From Ruminococcus sp. (GTDB lineage Bacteria; Bacillota; Clostridia; Lachnospirales; Lachnospiraceae), in the NCBI GenBank assembly GCA_013911065.1, contig JACERV010000039.1:1-47652 (forward strand): a stretch of DNA of 47,652 bases. Reading direction: 5' to 3'. The notes under the pieces are model-generated. The model had not been told where the DNA came from. It made no database searches and worked only from the letters and a program-made list of their open reading frames with translations. Below, piece after piece: positions 24,590 through 33,820 of this stretch. Each line of letters begins with the position of its first letter. The first letter of the stretch is position 1. The translations under genes were made by a program, and so were the position numbers.

Positions 24590-25498
24590 CTAGCCTTTGT
24601 TCAGAATGTTATTACAGATTTCCTCTGATATCAAGTATACAATTCTGGAATCATTCATCATCACATACCGATTTCCATTCCCGTCTGTATTGCCTATATA
24701 CAGAGTCAGAACTGCATTTTTCCCATCTTCTGTATAAGTTGCCTCTACCGTTATTCTGCTGGCTTCATCAAGTCCAAATCCCGAAAGATCTTTGTCTTCA
24801 ACTGAATAATCAGCCGCATCACTTAATACAACAGCCCCCAGTCCTCCTGCAACCGCTGCAATATTTTCGGCATCCTCATTATTTTCTGAGTCATATATAG
24901 TAGTACTTCCATTTTGGGTAATAATCTCCTTTTTCAGATTGCCGCTCCCAATGGTTGGGTACGTATCCAACTGAGCCATATCTTTCAGCTCATACTGCAA
25001 ATCGGATATGGAAGTACCATCCACTGTATAGACCTTTCCAGTATCACCAACAGTCAGGTAATAGCCATCTCCGGCCGCATTTCCATAATACAGCGTGGTT
25101 TCCTTCCCGTCCTTATCTGTCAATACTACCGTATATACCGGTTCCTTCAGGCCATAATCCTCCAGGGAGTCCCCGCCTTCCAGTTCCCTTAACGCTTTTA
25201 ATCTGCTGAAGTCTTTTGCCATCTGCTGAGGATAGCTCTGTGCCAGCGGAAAATCTTTATCCTGTACATTATACCATGCATCATCTTCTTTCTCAAAGGT
25301 AAATTCTCCATTGCCTACATTGTATTTAATCTTTATAATATTATCTATGTCCGTGACATAAACTGTTTCTGCACCTGCTTTTTCTTCCTGCTTTTTCTCC
25401 TGCTCTTTGTTCCATGACTGAAGTCCAAAATAGGCCGCCAGAAGAATTAGAAAAATGCAGAATAGCACAATAAGTGACTTTTTTCTTTTCTGCTTCAT
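24590..25498 (-). CDS. DUF4340 membrane-anchored protein of a Gld-like ABC exporter
   Basis: This 302-residue protein has one N-terminal membrane segment (residues 8-26) and an extracytoplasmic part with the DUF4340 pattern: ITKIKYNVGNGEFTFEKEDDAWY-type beta repeats, and ELEGGDSLEDYGLKEPVYTV followed by LYYGNAAGDGYYLTVG. It is the last of four genes GldA-GldF-GldG-DUF4340, a common arrangement. Its likely role is to work with the GldG-like protein outside the membrane. The transported substrate is not known. Confidence 0.8.
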   Translation of the reverse strand: MKQKRKKSLIVLFCIFLILLAAYFGLQSWNKEQEKKQEEKAGAETVYVTDIDNIIKIKYNVGNGEFTFEKEDDAWYNVQDKDFPLAQSYPQQMAKDFSRLKALRELEGGDSLEDYGLKEPVYTVVLTDKDGKETTLYYGNAAGDGYYLTVGDTGKVYTVDGTSISDLQYELKDMAQLDTYPTIGSGNLKKEIITQNGSTTIYDSENNEDAENIAAVAGGLGAVVLSDAADYSVEDKDLSGFGLDEASRITVEATYTEDGKNAVLTLYIGNTDGNGNRYVMMNDSRIVYLISEEICNNILNKG

Positions 25499-25512
25499 AT
25501 TCTCCTCCCCTG

Positions 25513-26907
25513 TTAAGCTTTTCTCCGTCTCATCCAGACTGTAAAGCCAGAACCCAGAATGAGAAGGGGGACTCCAAATACAACCAAAAGGCTGAACATA
25601 CCTGCATGTTGTACTGTGTTATATTGTGCCGCAAGGCTTTTAGGCTCAATAGAAATATTTTGTACACCGTCAAAGTTACTGCTCACAAGGTTCATAAATA
25701 CCGTATTATTCTCAAGTTGAGGAAATGTATCCGTAATCTGTGAATCAATCAGGCTGGCCGCCGTGATGACTGTCAGCCGGCTCTCAGCACTATCTGTCTG
25801 TTCTGTTGCGATTGCCCCCAAAGTATACGTACCCTGGGTCTGATTCTCTTCTGTCACAGCATAAGCTTTTTCAGAAGTTGTCATAAAGGAGGTTGCAGTA
25901 ATAGTATCCCTAGCCGCATCCACCATGTTCAGACCTTTTGCATTGGTAAGAAGCACCATTTGGGAGGAAACTCCTTTTGCCATGTCACCGGACAGTGAAA
26001 GGTTGGGGAATATATAATAATAGTTTCCCTGATAACACCGCTCAGGGTCCGCAACATATCCGTCCGCTTCTTCCATTCCATACTCCTTCAGAACAGAAGC
26101 TAAATTCGGTAGATCTGATGCATTGGTTTCCCCTAATATCAACAGCACCTTTCCGCCTTCCAAAAGGTAGTTCTTTACAGCCTCTGTTTCATCTTCCGAT
26201 AAATCTGTGGCGGGAGCATACATCAGGAGTAAATCGCAATCATCGGGTATAGACGCGTCCATCACTAAATTTAACTCTTTCGTACTGTAATTATTTTTAT
26301 CCATCAACTCAGAAATGGAACTGGATAAGGTTGCCTCTCCATGTCCGGTTGTCCGGTAAATTGCCTGATTCACATCACTGGTCACATAGTTTACGGCGCT
26401 GGTCAGTTGTCCCTCGCCGTCAAATTCAGACTCGGAGGCAGTTCCCGTATAATAATAGGAGGAAGTGTCCATTACAATGATATCATCGAAGGATACTGTG
26501 GTACTTTTTCCCGAATCCTCGCAGGACACGACAATCATATTCTGTTCCGCATTATACTGGGTCAGGGCGGATGGGTGAAGTACCGGATCAATCCACTCTA
26601 CTGAGATATTTTTAGATAAAGCCACATACTTACTTAAAAATGTTTTTATCCTGTCATCCGTACTCTGTTTTTCCGCCAGTACCGTAAACGTAACCTTAGA
26701 GTCCAGATTTTTCAAAAGCTCACGGCTTGTATCCGTTATTTCATATATTCTTGTGCTGCTGACATCAATATTCCTGTACTTTTCAGGTATCTGACCGAAA
26801 ATCAGGTTTATCACCGCTACGATAGCGACCACCATGATGGTTAATCCTACACTGAAGGTCCCGTTCCTGGTCCCCGCTGTTTTAAATAAATTTTTAATTT
26901 TCTGCAA
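25513..26907 (-). CDS. GldG-like ABC transporter auxiliary protein
   Basis: This 464-residue protein has an N-terminal membrane helix (about residues 20-40), a large extracytoplasmic ABC_transp_aux domain (YRNIDVSSTRIYEITDTSRELL, GHGEATLSSSISELM, LLLMYAPATDLSEDE) and a C-terminal membrane helix followed by MRRRKA. In Flavobacteria GldG works with GldA and GldF in gliding; in Firmicutes the same set acts as an ABC exporter of unknown substrate. It starts 12 bases after the permease gene. Confidence 0.82.
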   Translation of the reverse strand: MQKIKNLFKTAGTRNGTFSVGLTIMVVAIVAVINLIFGQIPEKYRNIDVSSTRIYEITDTSRELLKNLDSKVTFTVLAEKQSTDDRIKTFLSKYVALSKNISVEWIDPVLHPSALTQYNAEQNMIVVSCEDSGKSTTVSFDDIIVMDTSSYYYTGTASESEFDGEGQLTSAVNYVTSDVNQAIYRTTGHGEATLSSSISELMDKNNYSTKELNLVMDASIPDDCDLLLMYAPATDLSEDETEAVKNYLLEGGKVLLILGETNASDLPNLASVLKEYGMEEADGYVADPERCYQGNYYYIFPNLSLSGDMAKGVSSQMVLLTNAKGLNMVDAARDTITATSFMTTSEKAYAVTEENQTQGTYTLGAIATEQTDSAESRLTVITAASLIDSQITDTFPQLENNTVFMNLVSSNFDGVQNISIEPKSLAAQYNTVQHAGMFSLLVVFGVPLLILGSGFTVWMRRRKA

Positions 26908-26919
26908 CTTCCAGCCCTC

Positions 26920-27795
26920 CTAACTCCACCGTCTTCTCTGTATCGTCTGTACCGTAAGGAAAATAAATACCGCGATAATAGACAAATACAGGATAATTCC
27001 GCTGACATCTACAATACTGTTGGACGTAATATCCATAAAAACATTTGCAAGTGCAAGCTTTCCCAAAATCTTCGTCAGTATATTTTCAAACAAGCTGGAT
27101 TTCATAACATATGTAATAACGCAGGCGGCAATACCAATCAGCTCAATTCCGCCGCTTATTAACCAGTTGCCGGTCATCTGCTGGATATAAGCAACCGCGA
27201 TTGTCAAAAGGATTATGATTCCTACAACCCCGCTGGAAGCTGAACTTGGCAGAAATGACAAAATCCCGTCCCAAAGATAAAGAACAAGCAAAACTCCAAA
27301 CGCAGTGATAAAAGCAATAATCTGGCTTTCCGTCAAGGAAGATAAAAACATTCCAATGGCAATGTACACACAGCCTAAAAGGAAAAACACACCAATGGAT
27401 ATGTAATCTACCTTCAGATAAGATATTCCCTGCAGTTTGATAATCAGCGGAAACAGGCAAAAGATAATATTAGGAGCTGCCAGCACGGAAACCATAGCCA
27501 GATATTTCCCCAGCACTACTTGGGGAAGCCCCACCGGTGCAGTTAAAAGTAACTGGTCCGTTTTATTTTTCCTCTCTTCTGAAAAACTTCTCATGGTAAG
27601 CAGCGGTATTCCTACTATAAATACAAGCAGCGAACCTGACAGGGTATACGAAAAATACGGATATCCGGCATTCAGGTTATATGCCATAAAATAAATTCCC
27701 GTAAAAGCCACTAAAAATGCAACAAATACACATCCAATCATGGACTGGAAATAAGACTTGAGTTCTCTCTTATAAATCGCCAGCATCTGTCTCAT
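26920..27795 (-). CDS. ABC-2 type permease (GldF-like)
   Basis: This 291-residue protein has six to seven hydrophobic segments of the ABC-2 permease type. It begins MRQMLAIYKRELKSYFQSMIGCVFV and has the RSFSEERKNKTDQLLLTAPVG segment typical of GldF-like permeases. It overlaps the end of the ATPase gene by 26 bases, so the two are translationally coupled and form the export channel. Confidence 0.88.
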   Translation of the reverse strand: MRQMLAIYKRELKSYFQSMIGCVFVAFLVAFTGIYFMAYNLNAGYPYFSYTLSGSLLVFIVGIPLLTMRSFSEERKNKTDQLLLTAPVGLPQVVLGKYLAMVSVLAAPNIIFCLFPLIIKLQGISYLKVDYISIGVFFLLGCVYIAIGMFLSSLTESQIIAFITAFGVLLVLYLWDGILSFLPSSASSGVVGIIILLTIAVAYIQQMTGNWLISGGIELIGIAACVITYVMKSSLFENILTKILGKLALANVFMDITSNSIVDVSGIILYLSIIAVFIFLTVQTIQRRRWS

Positions 27796-28762
27796 CCCCC
27801 TCCCTTTTTGAAAGCAGCAATTTAGATTCCCCGTCTCCCTGAGTCAGTTCCAGAAAGATTTCTTCCAGGCTTACATTGTTTGTATTAAGCAGAAGAAGTG
27901 GACATTTCTGGTCGGCAAATGCAAAAAATACCTTTTCCCGGATATCTGTGTTTTCCTTTGTTTCCAGTGTGGCAAATGTAGTTCCATCTTCTCTCTCTTC
28001 CATCTTCACAGATGAAATCTCCTGGATTGGCTCCAGTATCTCTTTTATACGGGATGGTTCGGCCTTTGCCTGGATTTCTATGAATTTAGCATCGTCCATC
28101 AAATGTTCCAGATTATCCGGTGTATCGCTTGCAACAAGCCTGCCTTTTGCGATAATCATAATGTAATCGCAGACTTCTTTTACCTCCGCTAAAATGTGAG
28201 AACTCAAAATAACAGTGTGGTCTTTTGCCAGTTTACGAATCAATTCTCTGATTTCAATAATCTGTTTCGGGTCCAGCCCTACCGTAGGCTCATCCAAAAT
28301 AACAATATCGGGAAATCCCAGTATGGCCTGTGCCAGACCTGCTCTCTGGCGGTAACCCTTAGACAGGTTGCGGATTAGTCTGCCACGGACATCCGTTAAC
28401 TTTACAAGCTCCAGAACCTCCTCTACTGATGATTTCCTCTGCCCCTTAGGGATTCCTTTTAATTCTGCCGCAAAATCCAGATATTCCAAAACAGTCATCT
28501 CCATATAAAGCGGCGGCAGTTCTGGAAGATATCCGATATACTTTTTGGCCTCCCTGGGTTCCTTCAGTATATCATGCCCGTTAATCAGCACTTCTCCTTT
28601 TGTAGCTCCCAGGTATCCCGTCATGATGTTCATTGTGGTCGATTTCCCTGCGCCGTTTGGCCCCAAAAAGCCATAGATTTTCCCTTTTTCAATCTTGAAA
28701 CTCAGGTTATCTATGGCTAGATGGTTACCATATTTTTTCACTAAATTCTTTACTTCTATCAA
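27770..28762 (-). CDS. ABC transporter ATP-binding protein (GldA-like)
   Basis: This 330-residue ATPase has Walker A GPNGAGKST (residues 34-42), the signature LSKGYRQR, Walker B VILDEPTVGLDP and a switch histidine in ILSSHILAEV. A C-terminal extension of about 110 residues is typical of ABC-2 exporters. The start codon is a TTG seven or eight bases after GGGAGG. It powers the GldF-like permease encoded next. Confidence 0.92.
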   Translation of the reverse strand: MIEVKNLVKKYGNHLAIDNLSFKIEKGKIYGFLGPNGAGKSTTMNIMTGYLGATKGEVLINGHDILKEPREAKKYIGYLPELPPLYMEMTVLEYLDFAAELKGIPKGQRKSSVEEVLELVKLTDVRGRLIRNLSKGYRQRAGLAQAILGFPDIVILDEPTVGLDPKQIIEIRELIRKLAKDHTVILSSHILAEVKEVCDYIMIIAKGRLVASDTPDNLEHLMDDAKFIEIQAKAEPSRIKEILEPIQEISSVKMEEREDGTTFATLETKENTDIREKVFFAFADQKCPLLLLNTNNVSLEEIFLELTQGDGESKLLLSKREGDETDAGDL

Positions 28763-28877
28763 GTCCTTACCTCCCTGATTATATAAATTTGAGTCAGGCA
28801 GCCAAAAAGAGCCGTCCCTGTAAGGTTAGCAGAAGATTGTGAAATATTTGTGTTAGAAATGTGGAATTTTTTAGTAA

Positions 28878-28920
28878 CAGTTCAGCCACGCAAAACGGAA
28901 TCGGGCTTGCGGCTGAACTG
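28878..28920 (-). terminator. Hairpin after the SGNH hydrolase gene
   Basis: CAGTTCAGCC and GGCTGAACTG form a perfect 10-bp stem around a 23-nt loop. On the minus strand it is followed by TTACTAAAAAATT, so it is a hairpin with a weak tail. It separates the SGNH gene from the ABC exporter operon. Confidence 0.6.
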
Positions 28921-28936
28921 TAAGTTTACGATAAAA

Positions 28937-29992
28937 TCATTTTCGTTTTTTTATGATACCCGCCACAGCCAATATTAGTATTATAAAAGCTGCGGCAGTC
29001 AGAATTGTATTGAACTGTAAGGTTTCTTCATCCTTGGCATCGTTGATGTCATTTTGCTTGTTTTGGCTGCTTTGTTCCTGCCCTGCAGGTGGTTCTGGTG
29101 ATTCCTCTGAAGTATCATCCTCCCCTTTGGAGGCTGCTCCATCTACAGACTGAGCAGTATCCTTTTCAGATTGATAAGTTTCGATTTCAGGATAAATCAT
29201 TTCCGCTATTAGCTGCTGGCCTTCCTGACTGGGATGAAGACCGTCATCCTGAACATATTCCACTATGCCGGAGTGAAAAAGGTCTATTACCTGATAATCG
29301 AATTCTTCGGCACGCTTCTCTATAATGCCGTTCATATTTTGGATAATTCCTTCTACCACTTTGTTCATGGTTCCGGGAAGCTCCATGTTGTATACAGGAT
29401 TATAGATATTTGTTACTATGATTTGAGCTCCGTCTTTCTTTTGCTGTGTAATGGTTTCCATTGCCTCCGCCCACTGTGTTTCAAATGTACCATAATCCCA
29501 GTTGCTCAGAGCATCTACAACTTTCAGTACAAGAAGGGGGTTTTTCTTTACCTCCGCCTGAAGCTGTTCCATAGCCTGCCCAACACTTTTTATTTTCGTA
29601 TCAGAATTTAAAATTTCCTGGGTTTCCTGCTTAAATTGATTGAGTAAATCGTTGGATCCCATAGTGATTAATATAAGGTCTGCTTTGTTCAGACTTCTTA
29701 AAACACTGTCCTTTGCCAGTGTTTTCTCATTCAGGCTCCGCGTGTCCAGGCCATTTTTAGCATAATTATGGTAGTCATAAGAAATCTCGTTTTCTGTTGA
29801 TATCTGCTCTGTCAGAATCTGACCGTAACATTTTATTTTATTTTCCTTATCCGAAGAATACCCTTTTGAAATGCTGTCCCCCAGAACTGTACAGGATATC
29901 GTTTCCTCCCACGCCTTTGCAGGCAATGCCTGCTGCAGGCTCAGCAAAACTGCCAGTACAACAGCCGCTGCCACTTTCAGGTATTTCTTCAT
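28937..29992 (-). CDS. Cell-surface SGNH/GDSL hydrolase
   Basis: This protein of about 351 residues has a signal peptide (residues 1-27, ending PAKA), an SGNH hydrolase domain and a C-terminal membrane helix with KKRK, so it is membrane-tethered outside the cell. The nucleophile Ser40 is in VLGDSISKGY, the block III segment is ITMGSNDLL and the Asp/His pair is in DGLHPSQEG. A linker rich in Glu/Ser/Gln precedes the helix. The family hydrolyses esters, often acetyl groups on sugars or wall polymers; the substrate is unknown. I use ATG 29992; the ATG at 30007 lacks a ribosome site. It is directly after sbcC. Confidence 0.82.
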   Translation of the reverse strand: MKKYLKVAAAVVLAVLLSLQQALPAKAWEETISCTVLGDSISKGYSSDKENKIKCYGQILTEQISTENEISYDYHNYAKNGLDTRSLNEKTLAKDSVLRSLNKADLILITMGSNDLLNQFKQETQEILNSDTKIKSVGQAMEQLQAEVKKNPLLVLKVVDALSNWDYGTFETQWAEAMETITQQKKDGAQIIVTNIYNPVYNMELPGTMNKVVEGIIQNMNGIIEKRAEEFDYQVIDLFHSGIVEYVQDDGLHPSQEGQQLIAEMIYPEIETYQSEKDTAQSVDGAASKGEDDTSEESPEPPAGQEQSSQNKQNDINDAKDEETLQFNTILTAAAFIILILAVAGIIKKRK

Positions 29993-30013
29993 GCATCTCA
30001 CTTCCATTTCTAT

Positions 30014-32650
30014 TTATTCTAGTACCCACTGTGCATGGCTTCCCTGCTCTGTTTTCTTAATCGCAAGTTTCCATTCTATCTGTTCTTTTAGTTCATTTAC
30101 ATGGGAGATAATTCCCACCAGTCCCTTTTCCCCCGCAAGCTCCTGTAAAATCTGGATTGCCCTTTCCCTTGCAGCATCATCAAGCGAGCCAAAGCCTTCA
30201 TCCACAAACATAGTTTCCAGACTGATTGCGCCAGCAGTATTTTGTACAATATCTGCCAGTCCCAGTGCCATAGATAAAGAAGCCATAAAAGATTCCCCGC
30301 CAGATAAGGTTTTTACATCTCTCACTGAATTGTTTACAAGGTGATATACATCCAGGTCCAGCCCGGCCTGACCCTGACTGCTCAAATCCTTTATCTCACG
30401 GCATTGCAAAATAAATTCATTGGAGGTCATTTTACTAAGTCTCCGATTTGCTGCATGAATAATCTGTTTGAAATATTTTCGCTGCACGTAAGTCTCAAAA
30501 TCCAGTTTTACACTGCCGCTCAAAGTTCCATTGGCTGTACGGCTCAGATTATTTACCATTTCATATTGCATTGTCAGACTTTCCTTTGCACCAAAATATT
30601 GTTTCAATTTCGTCTGGGCCTCGTGGTTCTTCTGATTCTGATTGTGCAGAGAGAGCCACTTTTCTCTTTGTTCCTTCTGGGAAAGAAGCAGGGCTTCCAA
30701 TTTTTCTTTTTCCCCTGATAACTCTGACGGCTCTTTTCCCTCGCATTGCTGAGAAAACGTTTCATACCGGGTTTTTACTTCAAGACACCTGGAATCATAT
30801 TGGCTGAGACTCTTCTCACGTTCTTCACGACCCTTCATCCAAGACTTTGCCTGAGCATAACTTTCATAGGATATGAATTTCTGTACTTTTAATTCTTCCT
30901 GAAAATATTCTGCCTCTTCTTCCTGTTTCATATTCAATTCCTGAAACTGTTTTTCCTGACTTTCTAAAAGTCCGCCCTTGTGTTTCAATTCCTCCACTAA
31001 TTCCCGGAAATTTTTCTCCTTTTTCTGGTAATTTTCCTTTTTTTGTTTTAATTCAAATTCAAGCTGCTGCAGCTTTTCTTTTACCTGCTCCTCCTGGATG
31101 TCTCCAACCGCTTCTTCCAAAAGTCTCTTTTCAGATTCCAGGGCACTTTTACATTCCTGGAACTTTTCCTGGACACGGAAACGCTCCTGCTCCTTCCTTT
31201 CTCTTTTCTCCTTTGCCTGCTGCACCTCTTCCTGGCTTGGAGCACCCGCAAGCACTTCCGCTTTCCGAGGATGTTCCATAGAACCACATACGGGGCATGG
31301 CTGTCCGTCATACAGCTCCTTCGCCAAAATTCCCGCCTGTTCCCCGAAAAAGCGCTGGTACTTTTCCTCGTAGACTGCAGAAGCTGTACTACATTCCTCC
31401 AAAACCAATTCCATCTTTTTTACCTGTTCCTTGTATGAACCTTCTAACCGGCGTATCCGTCCATACTTGGGCAGAATATCTTGCAGGCGGATAATCTGCT
31501 GCTGCAGTACAGGTTCCCTTTTCAAAAGTTCTTCCCTCTGCCGTTTTAGTTCCGCCTCTTCTGTTACTGCCTTTTTCTCCTGCTCCGCAAGCCATCCTTT
31601 CGTTTCTAATATCAATTGCTCCAGTCGCAGCCTCTCTGCTCTGGTCCGCTTATACTGTTCTTCTTTTATAAAAACCTTTTCTGCTCTTGCACCTTCTTCA
31701 AGCTGCTGCCGAAGCTCTTCCATCTTTGGCTGCTGTGCCTTTAAATCTGCCAGCATGTCCCCGGCCTGTTTCTTCAGCATAAAAAGACGATTCACTTCTT
31801 CCCGGCTTCTAATACTGGAATTCAACTCTTCCACCATCTTCTGATACACTTCTGCCTGCTGCTGCGCACCTCTCTCCATATCCTTACCCTGTCCGCATAT
31901 TTCTTCCAGCGTACTTAATACATCCTGGGCGGGAGGAACTTTCAAAACCAACAGACTATCCCAAACCGTTTTTTCTGCACTGCCGGGGAAAGGTTCCACG
32001 CGCTCCATCTCGCGCAGACAATCCTTTGTATTATCCTCCAGACGGATATAGAGCTGCCTGGATTGTTCCTTAAGTTCCTCCTGAACCTGCCAATATAATC
32101 TTGTCTGAAAAATCCTGGAAAATATCTGCTTCCGCTCTTTGGATTCTGCATGAAGCAGCTTTAGGAAATCTCCCTGTGCAATCATTGCAATCTGCGTAAA
32201 CTGGTTCACATCCAAACCGATAATCTCTTCTATTTTATGGTCGACATCTTTTTTCTTTCCCTGATACTCTCTGCCGTCCGGCAAAAACAAACTTACCTTT
32301 GCCGTCTCTTTTACATACCTGGGAGACCCATCGGCCATCTTTCGCTTTCCTACCCGCATATATTCAGGATTTCTTCGGACTGTATAGTCCTCATCCCGGT
32401 AAGAAAATGTATACTCCACATAAGTATCCGTGTCCTCTGAAGCATACTGGCTGCGCATCATATTTCCATCCCGCCTGCCCCCGCTTGTCTTGTCATACAG
32501 AGCATAGGTCACGGCATCAAAAATGGTCGTTTTCCCCGCACCTGTATCCCCGGTAATGAGAAAAAGACCATGTTGTACTTTTGTAAAATCAATCTCCTCA
32601 ACTCCCGCATAGGAGCCAAAGGCAGACATTGTCAGCTTTACCGGCCTCAT
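30014..32650 (-). CDS. sbcC: Exonuclease subunit SbcC
   Basis: SbcC is the SMC-like ATPase of the SbcCD nuclease, which opens hairpins and processes DNA ends. In 878 residues it has Walker A GDTGAGKTT near the start, two long coiled coils, a zinc hook CPVCGSMEHP at about residue 453, the signature TLSGGESFMASLSMALGLAD and Walker B METMFVDEGFGSLD near the end. It is downstream of sbcD with a 2-base gap. Confidence 0.95.
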   Translation of the reverse strand: MRPVKLTMSAFGSYAGVEEIDFTKVQHGLFLITGDTGAGKTTIFDAVTYALYDKTSGGRRDGNMMRSQYASEDTDTYVEYTFSYRDEDYTVRRNPEYMRVGKRKMADGSPRYVKETAKVSLFLPDGREYQGKKKDVDHKIEEIIGLDVNQFTQIAMIAQGDFLKLLHAESKERKQIFSRIFQTRLYWQVQEELKEQSRQLYIRLEDNTKDCLREMERVEPFPGSAEKTVWDSLLVLKVPPAQDVLSTLEEICGQGKDMERGAQQQAEVYQKMVEELNSSIRSREEVNRLFMLKKQAGDMLADLKAQQPKMEELRQQLEEGARAEKVFIKEEQYKRTRAERLRLEQLILETKGWLAEQEKKAVTEEAELKRQREELLKREPVLQQQIIRLQDILPKYGRIRRLEGSYKEQVKKMELVLEECSTASAVYEEKYQRFFGEQAGILAKELYDGQPCPVCGSMEHPRKAEVLAGAPSQEEVQQAKEKRERKEQERFRVQEKFQECKSALESEKRLLEEAVGDIQEEQVKEKLQQLEFELKQKKENYQKKEKNFRELVEELKHKGGLLESQEKQFQELNMKQEEEAEYFQEELKVQKFISYESYAQAKSWMKGREEREKSLSQYDSRCLEVKTRYETFSQQCEGKEPSELSGEKEKLEALLLSQKEQREKWLSLHNQNQKNHEAQTKLKQYFGAKESLTMQYEMVNNLSRTANGTLSGSVKLDFETYVQRKYFKQIIHAANRRLSKMTSNEFILQCREIKDLSSQGQAGLDLDVYHLVNNSVRDVKTLSGGESFMASLSMALGLADIVQNTAGAISLETMFVDEGFGSLDDAARERAIQILQELAGEKGLVGIISHVNELKEQIEWKLAIKKTEQGSHAQWVLE

Positions 32651-32652
32651 AT

Positions 32653-33807
32653 CTATTCTCCTTTCGCCCTGTCCAACACTTGTTCTAAAATATTCCGTTC
32701 CTCCGCAGACATTGCCCTGCCCTGAATCTCTTTATAAAAATCATCAAATATGCTCAAAGGGTCCTTAATCTCCACCTCGCCGCCAAATTCCTCCAGGCGT
32801 TTTCTTGTCCTCGTGTTATCCATACGGATTTCCAGAATATGAGAGTATACCTTTTCTAACTGTTCTTTCGGCTTGTATGGGTCTATCTCATCCGTCAATG
32901 TAATACTGATATAATCCTCCCTATTATCCGGGCTGGCATTTTCAAGAATTTCAGCCAAATTCCCCCTTACCCTGCGCACATCTCTTAATGGATGCAGAGG
33001 CAGCAATTCCATATGGAACCCTTCGCCTTTTCCCTTCAAGTCTATCATATAAAGGTTTTTCTTATGTTCCGCCTCACTCACAGAATATTTTAAAAGTGTA
33101 CCGCAATAACGAATAGAGGTTTCTCCCACCTGCTGCGCCCTATGCAGATGCCCCAGAGCCGCATAATCAAAGTCCAACAGGAGCTGAATATCCACATTAT
33201 CAATTCCTCCCACAGAAAACATCTCCGAGTCACAGGTGTCAGGAGCATATCCATTTCCGGTATAGAACTGATGGGACACCAAAACATTTCGCCGCTTCCT
33301 GTCTATCTTTTCCCTGGCTAAAATCTGCGCCACTGCCTCACTATAACTCTCCGGTCTGCCTTCTTCAAATAAATTCCGCACATATCCTGGTTTTAAAAAT
33401 GGAAGCAAATAAAAATCTACGTCTCCCAGGCCATCTGACAGAGTTACTTTTTTCAGATATTCTTCTTTCTTCCCAGGCACTTCCCCGGCAATGTAAATAT
33501 TCTGTCTCCCCAGAATCCGGCTGGCATAATCCAGTCTCTGGGCAGAATCATGGTTTCCGCTTATAATCAGCACTGCAACAGAAGGCTCTATCTTTGCCAG
33601 CCTGGTAAGAAAATCATCAAACAGGGTAACAGCCTCTCCAGAGGGAACCGGTTTGTCATAAATATCTCCCGCAATCACAACTGCATCGGGGTGCATCTGC
33701 TCTACATAACCAATCACTTCATTCAGTATATGCCGCTGATCTTCCAGCAAACTATAATGATGCAGCTGCCTGCCTATATGCAAATCTGACAAATGAAAAA
33801 AACGCAT
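32653..33807 (-). CDS. sbcD: Exonuclease subunit SbcD
   Basis: SbcD is the Mre11-type metallophosphoesterase of SbcCD. The metal ligands are seen in SDLHIGR, VIAGDIYDKP, ISGNHDSAQR, LVSHQFY and ALGHLHRAQ within 384 residues. The length is standard. It forms an operon with sbcC and starts 13 bases after the ABC-class ATPase gene. Confidence 0.95.
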   Translation of the reverse strand: MRFFHLSDLHIGRQLHHYSLLEDQRHILNEVIGYVEQMHPDAVVIAGDIYDKPVPSGEAVTLFDDFLTRLAKIEPSVAVLIISGNHDSAQRLDYASRILGRQNIYIAGEVPGKKEEYLKKVTLSDGLGDVDFYLLPFLKPGYVRNLFEEGRPESYSEAVAQILAREKIDRKRRNVLVSHQFYTGNGYAPDTCDSEMFSVGGIDNVDIQLLLDFDYAALGHLHRAQQVGETSIRYCGTLLKYSVSEAEHKKNLYMIDLKGKGEGFHMELLPLHPLRDVRRVRGNLAEILENASPDNREDYISITLTDEIDPYKPKEQLEKVYSHILEIRMDNTRTRKRLEEFGGEVEIKDPLSIFDDFYKEIQGRAMSAEERNILEQVLDRAKGE

Positions 33808-33820
33808 AAACTTCCCCTTT

